Both the position numbers and the translations under genes were made by a program. A stretch of 64,000 bases of DNA from Daphnia pulex. Lineage: Eukaryota; Arthropoda; Branchiopoda; Diplostraca; Daphniidae. Under the pieces are notes generated by a model. The model did not search any database. It was not told the DNA's origin and saw only the letters and a list, made by a program, of their open reading frames with translations. The DNA lies in contig NC_060019.1 in assembly GCF_021134715.1 (NCBI RefSeq), forward strand, positions 2,976,001 through 3,040,000, read 5' to 3'. Positions 1-12,206 of the stretch are shown here, piece after piece. Position 1 is the first letter of the stretch, and every line of letters begins with the position of its first letter.

Positions 1-1250
1 CAAAAACCACATCCAAACGACACGGATTCAAAATTTCAACAACACGTTTTAACACGTAAATGGAACAATGGCAATGCCTTAATTCAATTAAAAATATCGA
101 CATCACATCAGAAGGCTGTAAATCACAGACTGTAACAGACTACAGCTCAGGTTGAGAACGAACCGTTGCGTCAGCGACACCCAACTGAGAAAACTGAACA
201 AAATGGCAAAAGGCAAAATAGGTATTCATAACCGGCCCAATCAAGGGCAAAATGTTGAAACGCCCCTTCCATTACCCCATATTTTCGTGTTTAACTTCAA
301 ATTCTCTTTCAAATTCAAATCTTCTTATTTAACCCTACCACTCCTCTAACCCCGTAAATTCAAACACACAAGGGAGAAAGAATTAAGTCAATGCCACATA
401 CCGGTAATGAGCTGCTGATTCTGTACAGAAACTGGACGGGTTTCCTCTCCATCAACAATTAACTCCTCATCGTCTAATTGGCAAGCACCGATTGACTGAC
501 AACGTCGTGAAGGGATTGAAGGAATTTTTCGGACTTAGAAATTTGTTCCAACTTTTTTTTCTTTTCTCGCTATTTTTCATCCGCTTTCATTCATCCAAGT
601 CCCGGCTACAGCGTCACTACCCCGCACCCACGGGTGTGTTTGATGAACACAACACGCAGCCGAAATTGTTTTCTCATTTTTTTCTGTTTCTGTGTGTTTG
701 TTTGTTTGTTTAGCTTTAAATTTAATTGGTTTTTCAATTTTCGATTAGGCAGTTGCGTCATTATCCAGCAATGTTGTTCAATTTCCCACACCGCTGATTG
801 TCTAGTGTGACACTTCAATGGCCGACATCACTTCTTACATTTTTTCACCTCACCATATTTTATTTAAGTTTTGCGTAAGTTAAACAAAATATTTTTTCTC
901 TGATTATGTTCACACCCTATCTTTTTGTTGCTCTTGACAGAGAAACTACCCCGGGATTCAGTGAATATAACATGTAGGTTTTTTATTTTTTGCTGACTCC
1001 CTTTGCACGATTTTGCTACTTAGCTTTTTCCCTGACATATAAAAAACAACTTTACTTAACTGTTTTGCCTAGTGGTGCAGGGTTTTCTTTTAGACCTTTC
1101 TTTTAACTTGGAAATGTGGTGACCAATAACATTTCATTGGTTGGCTTGGCATTGGGACGCTAGCTGAGCAATTTATTATAAATAAAAACTAAAACACAAC
1201 GTTATAAATTAATAATTTTATTTTATAACTTCAGTTGGACGCAAATTTTT
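1..1250. other. no gene recognised
   Basis: This stretch is AT-rich. The open frames on both strands are short and show no domain signature or convincing splice pattern. A short exon-like piece at about 1270-1340, reading IPKTIRLHPPLIHVPI and followed by GTGAGT, could be the tail of an unidentified gene, but nothing links it to a neighbour. Confidence 0.4.
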
Positions 1251-1808
1251 TTATCGAAAAGAAGAGCGAGATGGAGATTCCGAAAACCATAAGGCTGCAC
1301 CCTCCTTTGATTCATGTTCCCATTACGATCATGGAATGTGAGTATAGTGAGCTTATGAGTGAAGAAAAATTACTTTAAATCGAAATTGTAGCTTATGAAG
1401 AAGCTAAGAAACAGCCACAGGTATGTATAATGATTTGAAATGTTGATTTATGTATACGACAATTAATGTTCCCGTTACGATTTAGCTGTAATGTCACGGA
1501 AAAGATTTTTATCTAGATGACAAAATCACCTTTGATGTACATGACGACTTTAAAATATTTATCCGAATTAAAAAAAGAATATTTGAAGGATTGATGTGAT
1601 GAAAATATGGAAATATTAGGGAAACTCCCAAGAAATGTATTTATTTAGTACAAATGTTTCTTCAATTTTTTTTTTAATTTATGTGTTTTTATTATTTCTT
1701 ATATTGTGAATCTATTCAAAGAAATATTCGAAATAGATTATAACATTCATATTTGTAGACAATATTTATTTTCAGTACATCATTTAACCCCGTTTTGGTG
1801 TTTTTGTA

Positions 1809-2290
1809 ATGGAATTAAATCTTTCTGGTGAAAGCGATGCTAATGAAAACGATGTCGACAACAGGAAATTTTGTGATTACATAGCGGTAGGTAATGAATT
1901 TTTTGTTAGGTTGAATTTTTTTAGAATTTTTTTTATATCATAGAGTTTGGATGTCAAAGTTTGAACTTGTCAACTTGTCAACGTCAAGATTTTATCGGTA
2001 TTAATCAAAATTATTATAGGCTAAGTATTAGGCTATAATTTTTTTTTAATTTCCGTTTATTTGTAGATGAATTAAAATTACCTGATTTTTGCCAAACCTG
2101 TGATTTTCCTTTTCTTGTGTCTAAAATATCAAAATTGGACTCAAAAGTTAAGAAAATCAACAATTTGTACTTCTGTCAGTACTGCATCTATATTTGTGTG
2201 AATTCCGGCAGTTTATCAAGACACTACAGGATTCACAAATGCTTGGAATATAAAAAGGAAATAAAACTACATATTGATGAAGTTTTTTAA
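1809..2290 (+). CDS. small C2H2 zinc-finger-like protein, two exons (unrecognised)
   Basis: Exons 1809-1890 and 2067-2290 join with intact frame through a GTAATG donor and a TTTGTAG acceptor and encode about 101 residues. The first part is acidic and Asn/Asp-rich. The second exon holds a C-x2-C pair (FCQTC) and then a C-x2-C-x12-H-x3-H motif (CQYC...HYRIH), which fits a single C2H2 zinc finger. A basic tail ends at TAA. The frame contains no stop although its surroundings are decayed, so it may be a real small gene or the N-terminal exons of a larger gene whose later exons lie in the coiled-coil remnant at 2439-3616. Similar zinc-finger and coiled-coil combinations occur in mobile-element proteins. 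No specific family was recognised. The 177-bp intron is AT-rich. Confidence 0.4.
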
Positions 2291-2438
2291 AAAAACGGTG
2301 AGATTTAATAATTTTTTCTTTATAATTTATATTTTTTTTGTTGATTTTATATTATAATTTTTTTCTTAGGCACAGAATTATTGTGATGATAATGTCATTT
2401 TTGTTCACGAAGTAAAATCTTATTGTGCCCACAAAAAA

Positions 2439-3616
2439 TTGCCTTCTTCAGATTCCGTCTCCATCCATTCTTCTAAGACAGCATTGGGGCCAGCCGATTG
2501 CCAGCCATATTCTAAGATTGTTGTGAATGTCAATGATGAAGAAAGCCACGATTCAACAGCTGTTGAAACGCTTCCGGCTGCCACCGAGGAAATGATTTTG
2601 CTGTCGGACTTTGTGTCTGTTGATACTTTTGATGTTCATTCTTATTCTGTAGTTGTATCTTGGAGGTATTGGAGGTCGTAAGCTATCTTGTCTTTCTGTG
2701 TTCTTCTTGTCTTTCTGTGTCGAAGTTGAATTGATTGGAGACTAATAAAGAGTGCTGAGCGAAAAGAGAGTCGCAACATTCTTCTTTCTCCCGTTACCAC
2801 TGCCACCATTAACAATAACTTTACTATCGTTTCTAACGTGTCCAAAGTTTCGAACGTTGAGGAAAAAGTCTCTGTCGACTCGATTCTGTCTGGAGCGAAA
2901 ACTCCATCAGAGACAGGCTGTGTATCTGGTTATTCGGTCCCTTCGTCGTTGAGGTCGCGTAAAATCATTTCGTTTGAAGAGGAAACCAAAGTGGAATTGG
3001 TCGAAAAGGGACGTTTATCCCTCGAGGAGATGGAACGCTATTCCGAACGCGATCGCCTAAGAGCTGAGCAGGGTCGTCTTCTTGAACAGAAGCGACAAAG
3101 ACAGGAAAGGCTTGAGAAAAATTTGGCCGACGAAGAATTTGACTGGATGGCGATACAAGTTCTTCAAGCCGAAGAGGAATGCTTTCAAAAGTATATTTCT
3201 AAAATATCAAAATGTATTTTTTTCAATTTCTTGTTTTTAATACCATTTCTCTTCTTCCAGAGCCAATGAGGAATTGTAGCGCCGTAAAGAGGAAAAGCGA
3301 TTTGATCACAAAGACCTAGATCTCATTGCAATTAGAGCATGTTTAAAGCAGAAGGTATTTAAAATAATTTGTATCCATACATTTTCCAAATCTGATTAAT
3401 TTTTTTTGTAGGCAATAAAACAAAAAGGCCTCAATTCCCATGTTACAACGGATGTAATTCCTCATTCGACTACTGGTGGATCTCGTTTTGCCTCTGCATC
3501 TCCCGGTGTTGTCATTCAGCCATCCTTAGCCAACCGAGAAAATATATCTTTCGGAGCTTTACCAAAACGAGGACTTGCTATTCAAAGTGATTGAGCTGTT
3601 CCTTCACAAGACCAAG
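2439..3616 (+). pseudogene. charged coiled-coil gene remnant
   Basis: Three exon-like blocks lie in a row. The block at about 2439-2680 is Ser/Thr/Asp-rich. The block at about 2838-3190 ends in a long Glu/Arg/Lys-rich helix (LSLEEMERYSERDRLRAEQG and on to QRQERLEKNLADEEFD). The blocks from 3262 continue the charged pattern (RRKEEKRFDHKDLDLIAIRA). Splice-like joints are visible, GTATAT at about 3190 and CTTCCAG just before 3262. The joined frame then meets TAG in the helix and TGA near the end (after GLAIQSD), so the copy looks inactive. The helical block suggests a coiled coil for oligomerisation. The family was not recognised; a transposon-associated protein or a host gene duplicate are both possible. 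Confidence 0.4.
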
Positions 3617-3829
3617 TATGTAATGGTCAATTACTGTCTTGCCCATTTGGGATTAAAGATTGTTTTGGATTTACAAATCTAACCACATCAAAACTTCAAG
3701 AACTCGGTTTGTCCTTTGGAACATATCAACGCATTTTGGATCAAATTGCTGGAAACAAACAATTGAGAATAAAATATTACATCGATGGAAATAATAATGT
3801 TTTTTCTGCAATTGTTTGTCACGTTCAGT

Positions 3830-4800
3830 CGGTTGCAAAAACGGTCTGAGTTCTTCTGAAAGCATGTCCGAAAGTAAGTTATTTCATTTAGTTAACATCC
3901 ACAGCATAACAGTTGCTTCAGTGTCGAGGCAAAAAGCCACAATCGAGAGATTCTACACCTGGAGTTACTTTTGTCGGACTATTGATCAACGGGATTCATG
4001 GGTTCAGCCATACTTGGGAGGGTATCAAGAACCGACCCCAGAACTTTTTCGATTGAATCACATGGATGACTCATCGACTCATACCCTGGTTAAACCGTGA
4101 GTTGTTAGTTTTACCAGTAAAAAACGATGATCAGTTGCCGAATTTGTTGGAGAAAATCATGAAAATGATTACTTAATACCAAATCTGTAGTCAAAATTTC
4201 CGTGAAGGCATTCTATGTGAGATTGGTGGAAACAAAGATCACTTCATTCACGAAAAACATTGATGAATTACATGGAAGGAAGTTAGGTGGAGCTATGGCC
4301 AACTACTTGGCAGAGACTCACACGGATGCATTTCTGCAAACAATGGTAAAAAAAGAAGTGGATGGCATAATGGAATCACTAAATGAATCCGATCAACGTT
4401 TTGGCGAAACAGCAATCTGGTCAGAGTTCTTCCGAAAGTAAGTTATATAATTTGTTTACTATTTAACAGTGACGAAGACAAATTGGATGCTGAATACGGT
4501 GAAGCTTGGAACATTGTTAAAGAGGAAATCAAGACCACCTTGAAGAAGCACGTAAACCGCGACGAATATTGCAATGTGGTGAGTGAGACCATAAAAAAAT
4601 GTCGGTGATTTCATAAAAAGAAAAGTAAAGGAAAACACCGATATGGAATTTATGAAAGAAGTATTAGGAGGGAAATTACGCGTGGAATATGGGATAATCT
4701 CGCCCGTCGGCCATTGTATAAGCAAAGTCTAAGCAACTCCATGGTTTCTCGTTTTGAATTAGCCCGTCAAGTCAATGGGGATTGGACGAAGTATAAATTT
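3830..4800 (+). pseudogene. exon-like remnants of an unrecognised gene
   Basis: The frame at 4202-4437 reads 78 residues of helical, charged sequence (including TKITSFTKNIDELHGRKL). A GTAAGT donor follows at about 4438, and then an exon-like stretch from about 4470 (DEDKLDAEYGEAWNIVKEEI) with a GTGAGT donor near 4580. A further basic frame follows at 4620-4790. The stretch around the first donor is partly duplicated about 570 bp upstream (3845-3899), including the phrase CGAAAGTAAGTTAT. No domain was recognised. It may belong with the coiled-coil remnant just upstream, given the same strand and the alternating exon and intron pattern, but the joined frames are not continuous. Confidence 0.3.
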
Positions 4801-5217
4801 TTATTATTGATTTCATTGAGATGTCGTTGATGTTTATTTTAAAAAAATTGTATTCCCGATAATTGCGCGGACATTTTCTAAATAATACATCAACAACAAT
4901 GAGTTCATCTTAATTGTGATGAATAGACCAATTCTCGCCATGCTTCTTGTGACAAATCTCTAGTCTCCATTAACATCTAAAACTCCAGCGTCGTGCAATT
5001 GGTTCGTCGCATATTGTTTTACTATTCATTACTATTATTTTCATATTTATTTAAAAGTAGAAACACGCTGATAAAACCTTTCCCCATTGAAGCAATTCGT
5101 TGGTCGCGCCACCACTATGGGGTTTTACCGGGCAAAATTTAAATAAGATTTCAATTTTTGCCGCTAGATGTACACGCTTATTTAACTTTCATTTAACTGC
5201 CATAACTGGCCTGCCGC

Positions 5218-5692
5218 GATTTTTATGCAGGATACTGTACCACTACGAGATATAGGCTTATCTTCTCGTTTTAAACCCGGCTAGATTATAACAATCTAAC
5301 CGTTTTTTTTCATTCTTATTTGTTCTTGCAATGAGCTCCAATGGCCGCTGCCACAACCACAACATCTACCAGAAAAGCCGTCTTGCTGCTAACACTGTAG
5401 ACAATCATACAAATAACGAGCGCTACTACGAGCGCTGCTGAGCCTAGGGTCGTCGGGAAGAACCCTACCACCAAATTAACGAACCCAACAGCCACCTATC
5501 AATATTGTACGAAACTGTTTGGCTTTTAGCCCAAATTTAGGGCAAGGATGAAAGTGAAATGTGGAAAGAAAGAGACCCCCACCCTCCAAAATAAAAAATT
5601 GTGATATGGAGCCAAACACAGTTCCCCGCAATATTGATAGGTGGCTGTTTGAAAAGAAATCGCCGTTCGGATTTTTTTGCAGGATACTGTTC
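5218..5692. repeat. direct repeats flanking a foldback element
   Basis: A 25-bp phrase, GATTTTTATGCAGGATACTG and on at 5218-5243, recurs as GATTTTTTTGCAGGATACTG at 5668-5692 with two or three changes. The two copies bracket the palindromic element at 5487-5649. They may mark a larger repeat into which the palindrome inserted. Confidence 0.5.
5487..5649. mobile_element. 163-bp MITE-like element with perfect 21-bp terminal inverted repeats
   Basis: CAGCCACCTATCAATATTG at 5489-5507 is exactly inverted at 5629-5647, and two more bases match outside each arm. Inside the perfect arms, AAACTGTTTGGCT and AGCCAAACACAGTT are also inverted with small changes, so the arms extend to about 40 bp. There is no coding capacity. 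I saw no convincing target-site duplication, so the superfamily is open. Confidence 0.75.
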
Positions 5693-6058
5693 CATTAACA
5701 GATTAGTACACTTCTGTGCAGAAGGATAAATCTCGTATGTGTGATCATAGAAGTAGGCACTCCATCACGATAAGCCTTGGTTTAAGGGCCTTGTAGCCTA
5801 ATTTGCACATTGTTTTAACGGCAACGTTATATATAAACACTACAAATAAAATTTTGATAAGTTACATAACAACTTACCGCCCACGGAAGGCGAGGGAATC
5901 TCCTGTTGAAAATTGGAGAAATTTCTTTCTCTCGTTGCTGTCATAAGTTAAAACGATCTCTGCCATAACTTGAGCTGGTCTTGGAGAGGGACTCGAGTCC
6001 CAGCTATCGACTACATTTTAAATCTCACAATCTTTGTCAATCTTAGGAAAGAACTAAA

Positions 6059-6560
6059 ATCAATCCAGAAATTTGAAAATTGCTTAATTATCTAGTTTTC
6101 TTTTTAAATATTAACCTCAGACGCCCCACAGAAAAGGAGCTCAAGTTCGTCAGATAAAAATAGTTTTAAAGTTTCGTATGGGTAAAAAATCTTTAAAAAC
6201 TGCTTTCAAAGCATGCATTGGGTTTTCACTCCTCCGACCAATATCCAGTAGGAAAACAACTTGATTAAGTTAGGCTAATAAATTATGAATTTAAATCGTA
6301 TTAATAACACAACAAGAGACAATCTTACCTCTAAATAGTTATCCAAATTGTGAAGGGAGACGGGTTCTGTCGTTCCGTTGTTTTTTAGTTCCACGACTAC
6401 CAAACCGGATAAGGTAAAATCATGGTAGACTGCCTCAACTACTTCCGTTAAGCCACGTAATATTCTTTCTCGGGAGACCGATGTCACAGTAGATGCATTG
6501 GCAAAACGGTCTCTTTCGTTTAAATGTGCATTGAATTCAAATTGCCTTGCCAACTCAGTT
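6059..6560. repeat. duplicated block B, copy 1 (partner 10925-11400)
   Basis: This block aligns with 10925-11400 through shared phrases such as TTGCTTAATTATCTAG, CGCCCCACAGAAAA, AAGCATGCAT, TCTGTCGTTCCGTTGTTTT and TCTCTTTCGTTTA in the same order. It contains the minus-strand exon at 6329-6553. The copies have diverged a good deal, and copy 2 has lost the reading frame. Confidence 0.8.
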
Positions 6561-8257
6561 TACATTAATCCTAATGTCGGGGAAAGTACTTGGGGCAGCA
6601 AAGAAAAGTTGTCGGTGTGTGGACTGTGGACCCCTTTTTGCTATAAGCCTTTTTCACTCGCAGTGAAAATAATGCAGTAAAAACTTCTACAACTAACTTA
6701 AGGTTAAGGTTTGTGTCAAAATAGTTGCTGAATTTACTTGGTAAACTTGCAGTATAACAGAATAGATAAGTGCAATGTATAGCAAAAGTGATATGGTAAA
6801 GTCTTGAAGAACCTCGAATTGATGTTTAGCTAGCCTTTATGAATGTCCAATTCCTAAAACAAAATCAACAGTTGCAGTAAATTAGCACTAATAATTCTCA
6901 TAAAGCAACTGTATAGGTGAGAAGCTGAAATCCCCCAAGGAGAATTGTGTAGTCCTGGGATCGATTTTCGTTGCAAGAGGACGTCAGGTCGTTGTTTCCA
7001 CTCTCTATCGGCAACTCTCACAGATTTGCAAGTATTTTCTATCGTTATTAGCAAGGAAGAAGATAACACTGACTCGAACTTGACTCACTTTAATTCGAAG
7101 GACGTCGGTTCAAGGTCACAAATTTTTCGAACAATATGACATTGGCTTTTCCTACCTTTGCAGGCTAAACGGGCTAAACACGGCAGAAGCTGATTCTGAG
7201 AGACAAGCGAAATTTCAACAACATCCTCGACGATGCGGAGTAACGTCCACTTCCGGGCTTGCGGGCTAGACATCCTTCCCTGCAAATTAATAAAAAAATG
7301 AAATTTGTTGGTTGATTTGATAGACCTGTACTTGAAGATGGAACATTAAGATAAAGTTAAAAAGATATTGATGTAAGACAAAACTTGGAAATACCTATAT
7401 GAATGCCTAGCAACCGGTTCAATTCTGGGAGGATGACAAAGCCATAAATTTGAATCGCTTGATGCATTTGAGCCACTTGTTGCTGACGTGGTTCATGGCA
7501 ATAAGTGAAAATATAAGGCAGGTAAATGAACGTGTCAATTAAAGTTAAAATGAGAAATAAAAACGCAACCAAAACCCGGAAGAGAGTTGAATCGATTAGT
7601 TTTTCACGTCCAGTTTACGTGCTTTGACACAGAATATCTTAAGAATTGGAACCCGAGATGTACGACAGCAACTTCAATAACCCCAGATCCGGCTGTTGGT
7701 ACCCGTGGTCATACGGGCAGAGATCGCCCCTCGGGTATTCACGACGTTCTCGGGAATAAGCGCACTGATACACCTCGAGAGGGATGAGAGGGAAGGAATT
7801 GGCTGGTGCAGGGGCTACGACAGGGGGTAAAACGGGAGCCAAGACAGGGGGACGAGAAGACGGACGTCTCGATGGTAACGGTGATCGACTGCGATCGTTT
7901 CTTCTGTTGCTCGATTCGATCGTTGCATGATTCCGGGACCTACGGGCGGTCCTGATCACGATTCGGACTGCGTGAACTGGAACGGCACGTTGGACTCAGT
8001 GACCAACTTTCGGTCGTATTCGATGTTGTGTTGGCTCTGGGATCGATCGAAGGAGCCGATACAGCCAGAATAGAAAGCGGCTGCATCGAGACCGTAGTAA
8101 CTGGATTTGAAGCCGGATGAACAATGACACGTTCTGTGTTGTTTGGACGAGGCTTGCGCTCTTTAAAATCCTCTTCTGCCTTCAACATGGCCTCTTCAGC
8201 TGGTTGATCGTAGAATGTATCCTTGGGTGGGCGCCATGCACCAGTTATGTCCATCAA
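6329..8257 (-). pseudogene. multi-exon remnant with RBM26/27 (Swm)-like CCCH region
   Basis: Reading leftward, 8257-7940 gives an acidic start (MDITGAWRPPKDTFYDQPAE) and an NTTESWS phrase followed by Ser/Arg repeats. A frameshift near 7950 leads into 7959-7639, with RS-rich and Pro-rich stretches and then CAYSRERREYPRGDLCPYDH. That last phrase resembles the CCCH zinc finger of RBM26/RBM27, known for the pattern C-x5-7-x-RGD-x-CP-DH, although its spacing and middle residues are altered. Exon-like blocks follow at about 7530-7394, 7278-7089 (acceptor TTTGCAG, donor GTGAGT), 7038-6909 and 6560-6329 (donor GTAAGA). In RBM26/27 such fingers sit in a nuclear RNA-processing protein. The frameshift and the altered finger argue for a pseudogene. 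The later exons may belong to another gene; the 6329-6553 exon (helical, including ERILRGLTEVVEAVYHDFTL) was not recognised. Confidence 0.45.
6690..7045. repeat. duplicated block A, copy 1 (partner 10507-10890)
   Basis: Phrases shared with 10507-10890 include TTACTTGGTAAACTTGCAGT, GATGAATGTCCAATTCCT-like stretches and GAGGACGTCA. Both copies keep a minus-strand exon that is open in the same frame (VLLQRKSIPG in copy 1, VLVQRNLIPR in copy 2) and ends at a CTACAG or ATACAG edge. Block order differs between the copies: B then A here, A then B at 10.5-11.4 kb. Confidence 0.8.
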
Positions 8258-8259
8258 AT

Positions 8260-10500
8260 CGGAATGTTTTGAAGTAACAACTACCGAAAAGTCTTTGAAG
8301 TTGATCTTGGTGATGCAACAATATAAAACTTAATATAGATATAACTTAATTTTTCGCAACTCTTTAAGCTGCATATCTTTCACATCTCGCCATCGACCAA
8401 GTTTTTTCCTTTCAATGATGGGTAGAATATGAACAAATAGTAATAAAAAATTTTAACACAACAACTTAAATACGGAGAACTATCCATACTACTACTGATA
8501 TAACTAAAACATTTCCCATACGGTTCATTTGTATCAAAGTATCGCCTTCGCCCAAAAAATTCTCTCATTCCAATCCACTCATGTAGCGACGGCTTGTTAT
8601 TTGAAATCGAATGTGCGCCAATAATAATGAAAAGAATTTCATCCGAAAGTTGACAAAAATGCATCACGATTCACGATCTATGCGTCGCTGTTGTCTTTGA
8701 CCCGCTTAACTCCTATACGTCATATAACACTTGTTTTTTTGCACGGGGTAGGGCTATGATTTAGCAAAAGAATCAGTTTCGTCGAAGTTAAATTTTCCAT
8801 TTCAGACAGATGAACACTATTGGTGATCACTTGAAATTGCCACAGGTGATTTGAGCAAAGACGTACCCACTTTCTCGACTGCCTTGCACCAGGATTTTGC
8901 TTTTTTTAAATACACCAATTCACTTTCGCTATCACAAGAGTTCTTAATTTTACGACAATCGCAAAAATTATTAAAAATTAATTAATACCAAAATACTAGA
9001 GTAAATCATCTCTAAATAAATGAAGGATTATTGTAAATAATCTTGAAATTACACTAACCTTCATAAGTGTAATCGATTAAAAATTAAATTCACTTCTTAA
9101 ATGAATCTGTTGATGTTAATTGCGTGCGCAATTACTATCCCGATTAATACTCAATCGAACACGGTTGCGCAGACAATCACTCCCATAACATGAAGATTAA
9201 TCGGCGCATAAAGTAAAGAAAAAATAAATAAAATTTATCAAGAGGCTTAATAGTTAAAATACCTTATATAATTTATAAAAATAAAGAAATTATCTACGTT
9301 ACGCAACCGGCGTTTGGCAAACGAAAAAAAACTCAACTGAATGGAATATTACGAATACTGGTTATTTAATAGATCCTGTCAAAAATCACTTTCTAATTTA
9401 AAAACTGAACACTGCATGTATAAACGCTGGCCTTCTTTAGAATGACAAAGATGTACATTAGCAGCCTAACTTTCAAATTTCTACCTACTTCACCTTAACA
9501 CGATAGGGCGGAGATCCTCGAATTATTATGGAAAACGACCAGCATTGACGATAGCTCGCATTTGGGAATAACCAATAATCTTTTGTTTCAAAAACTCTGG
9601 GTACCGTACCTCTTCTCAAGAATTCCAGTCCAGACCAGTTATTCACGGTAGAGAAGGAATACATAAAGAGTGTCCAAAAAGAAAGAATATTAAAATATAG
9701 AAGACATTGCAGTAAAAAAGTAGAATTGTAAAGGTATACAGCTGCTCGTATCTGCATATTAAACGACTACGTCGTACATCATGACAATGAAATTGAGTGA
9801 CAAAATTCTTCTGTAAACGCTGCTGTTTGTTTGGATTGGCCTCATACGTCATTCTCATCGAGTCTATAAGTCAAAACGTCAACGTCTCCCGATAAAGAAT
9901 AACAAAGAATATCTTGCAGCTTGTTAGATTGACGTTTCGAACTACGCTCTGACGATAACGTGATCGATCGTAACACAGATTCGCAATATTTGCAAGTTAC
10001 AAAAACCCACATAACGGAAATTCACATCAAATGTTGCGTAAGATAACATTGACTCGCACTCGACTTGACCTTGCCTCGCACCAGTTCCAAGGACGACGTA
10101 TAGATATGCTACCATTTAAAGCGATGTGTTTGTGTCACAAAGCCACCCGGCACTTCTTCTCGAATGCGTAGACACTAAGGATGTTTCAGCTTTAATTCGG
10201 AATTTAACCAATCGTAGATGACTGATCTTGGGAAAGGTGAATTCCACGAAAGGTCTAGAGAAGCCAACCGAAGCCGCTCTTCAGTCCCAGTCAGCGAGCT
10301 AGAAAGCAAGCAAGCTAAAAGCCCGGATGAATGAAAGTGGAACACAAATGGGACAGTCAAGCCAGAGCAACAGCCGAAGCTGTAAAAAACTCCAGTTAAC
10401 CTAGATTAGCACCGCACTTGAAAATAAACGGGCCTCCGAACAAGATAGTCAACGAAAAAAAAAAGACTCGGGAAAAAACAACAACACGAATGAACCTTTT
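8260..10500. other. no gene recognised
   Basis: The open frames here are short and lack domain signatures. An exon-like minus-strand stretch at about 9850-9750 (MTYEANPNKQQRLQKNF) has no clear partners. The sequence is AT-rich and probably decayed repeat. Confidence 0.3.
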
Positions 10501-10506
10501 TTTAAG

Positions 10507-11400
10507 GTTTAGGTGTGTGTCTTAATAGTTGCTGAACTTACTTGGTAAACTTGCAGTGAAGCAGAATAGATGAGTGCAGTGTAGCAAAAGTGATGAGGGG
10601 AAGTATTGGAGAATCTCGAACTGATGTTACCCAACCTTGATGAATGTCCAATTCCTTAAAGAAAGTCAACAGTAACATTAAAGTAGCACTGAGAATTATC
10701 AAAAAGTAACAGCTGTTGCATTTGATTCATGAAAAGCTAAAAACCTATGGTCAAGCTGTAGATGGGAGAACCTGAAATATTCCTAGGAGAAGTTTGTGGT
10801 CTTGGAATCAAGTTTCGTTGCACGAGGACGTCACGTATTTTTCCCCTTTCTCCGAAAATTCTCACATATTTGAAAGTCTTTGGATGCTTCACGAAATGGA
10901 TATTCACTTCAAATGTTTTTAAGAACTTGGCTGGCTAATTGCTTAATTATCTAGATCCCTTTAAAAAATATTTACGTCGGACGCCCCACAGAAAATGAGC
11001 TATTGCTCGTCAGAGAAAAAGAATTTTAAGTTTTGTATGGGGAACACACTTTCGAAACCTGCTTCCAAAGCATGCATAGCGACATTTACTCCGCCGACCA
11101 ATATCAAGAAAGAAAACAACTAGATAAAGTAAAGAAATTATGTAATATCAACAAAACAAGAAGTAATGTTAACTCTAAATAGTTACACAAATTACTGAGA
11201 GAAACTGGTTCTGTCGTTCCGTTGTTTTCAGTCCTAGGACTAACGAACGGGGCAAGATAAAATCAAGGTCAAGATCTTCAACTTCTTCCCTTAAGCCACG
11301 GAATATATTCTCTCTGGGGACTGATAAAATAAGAGTAGAATCCTGGGCAATAGGTCTCTTTCGTTTAAAATGTGCAATAAAGAATGGAATGATCTTTCCA
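10507..11400. repeat. duplicated blocks A and B, copy 2
   Basis: Block A spans 10507-10890 and block B spans 10925-11400; the partners are 6690-7045 and 6059-6560. The block A exon stays open on the minus strand while the block B exon is frameshifted. This copy is therefore a decayed paralogue of the 6-7 kb gene remnant. Confidence 0.75.
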
Positions 11401-11634
11401 TGACCGGGTCTAACTGCTTTATGTTTCTATAAGAGAGATATTGCTCTTCTCCAACTATCAAATGGAAAAACAAAGGGTTGAAAAGATATCCAACTTAAAA
11501 AAGAATGACAAAATTAGTGTTGAACTTACGTAGAATCGTATAATTATTATAACAATCCTGTCTTGAATCCATAACACATTTGGCAAGCACTTTGTCTAAA
11601 AGATGGAAGTAATCGAACCAGTTCTTCCACTTCT

Positions 11635-11730
11635 AGGGATATTTCCCTTTTTAGGGGGATTTTGGACCTTTTTTCAATCTAGGGGGGAAATTCTAGAATC
11701 TAGGGTCTAGGGTTTGTCTAGGGTGATTTA
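11635..11730. repeat. CTAGGG-rich degenerate repeat
   Basis: CTAGGG and TTAGGGG-like units recur (CTAGGGATAT, TTTTTAGGGGG, TCTAGGGTCTAGGG). It is a short low-complexity patch with no coding sense. Confidence 0.55.
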
Positions 11731-12206
11731 AAAAATACTATGGATTTAAAAATTTTCGCCTTAGTTAATTAGTCGTTAATGATTTTATGGTTAGTTAGTG
11801 ATAGATATGGCACCACTGGTGCCAAATTGCTATTCCCGCTTTTTTTTTGTTTTTAAGACATGTTATGAGAGCCAACAAGTGGTTATCAAATCGCGGTCAA
11901 AAAAATACATCTAAATTGAATTGGTCAACTCAAGTTAAAGTAGCTAGGAGGCTACAGCCAAGACCCAAGAGGCAACAGGCCTTAACATTCAGTTTCAGTA
12001 TTAAGGTTAGTTTTAGTCTTTTAGTTACGAGTTAATGACGATTGAATTGACGATCGAAGATTTCAGACGAAGAGTGAGTTGAGTGTCGAGAATCAATTTT
12101 TGCATTTTGAACGTTAAAAATGTTAGAAAGCAAATAGTATGAATACATTTTGTTAATATGTTTTGTTGTTTTTAACATTAACGGAATTTTTATCTTGTTT
12201 AAAGAA

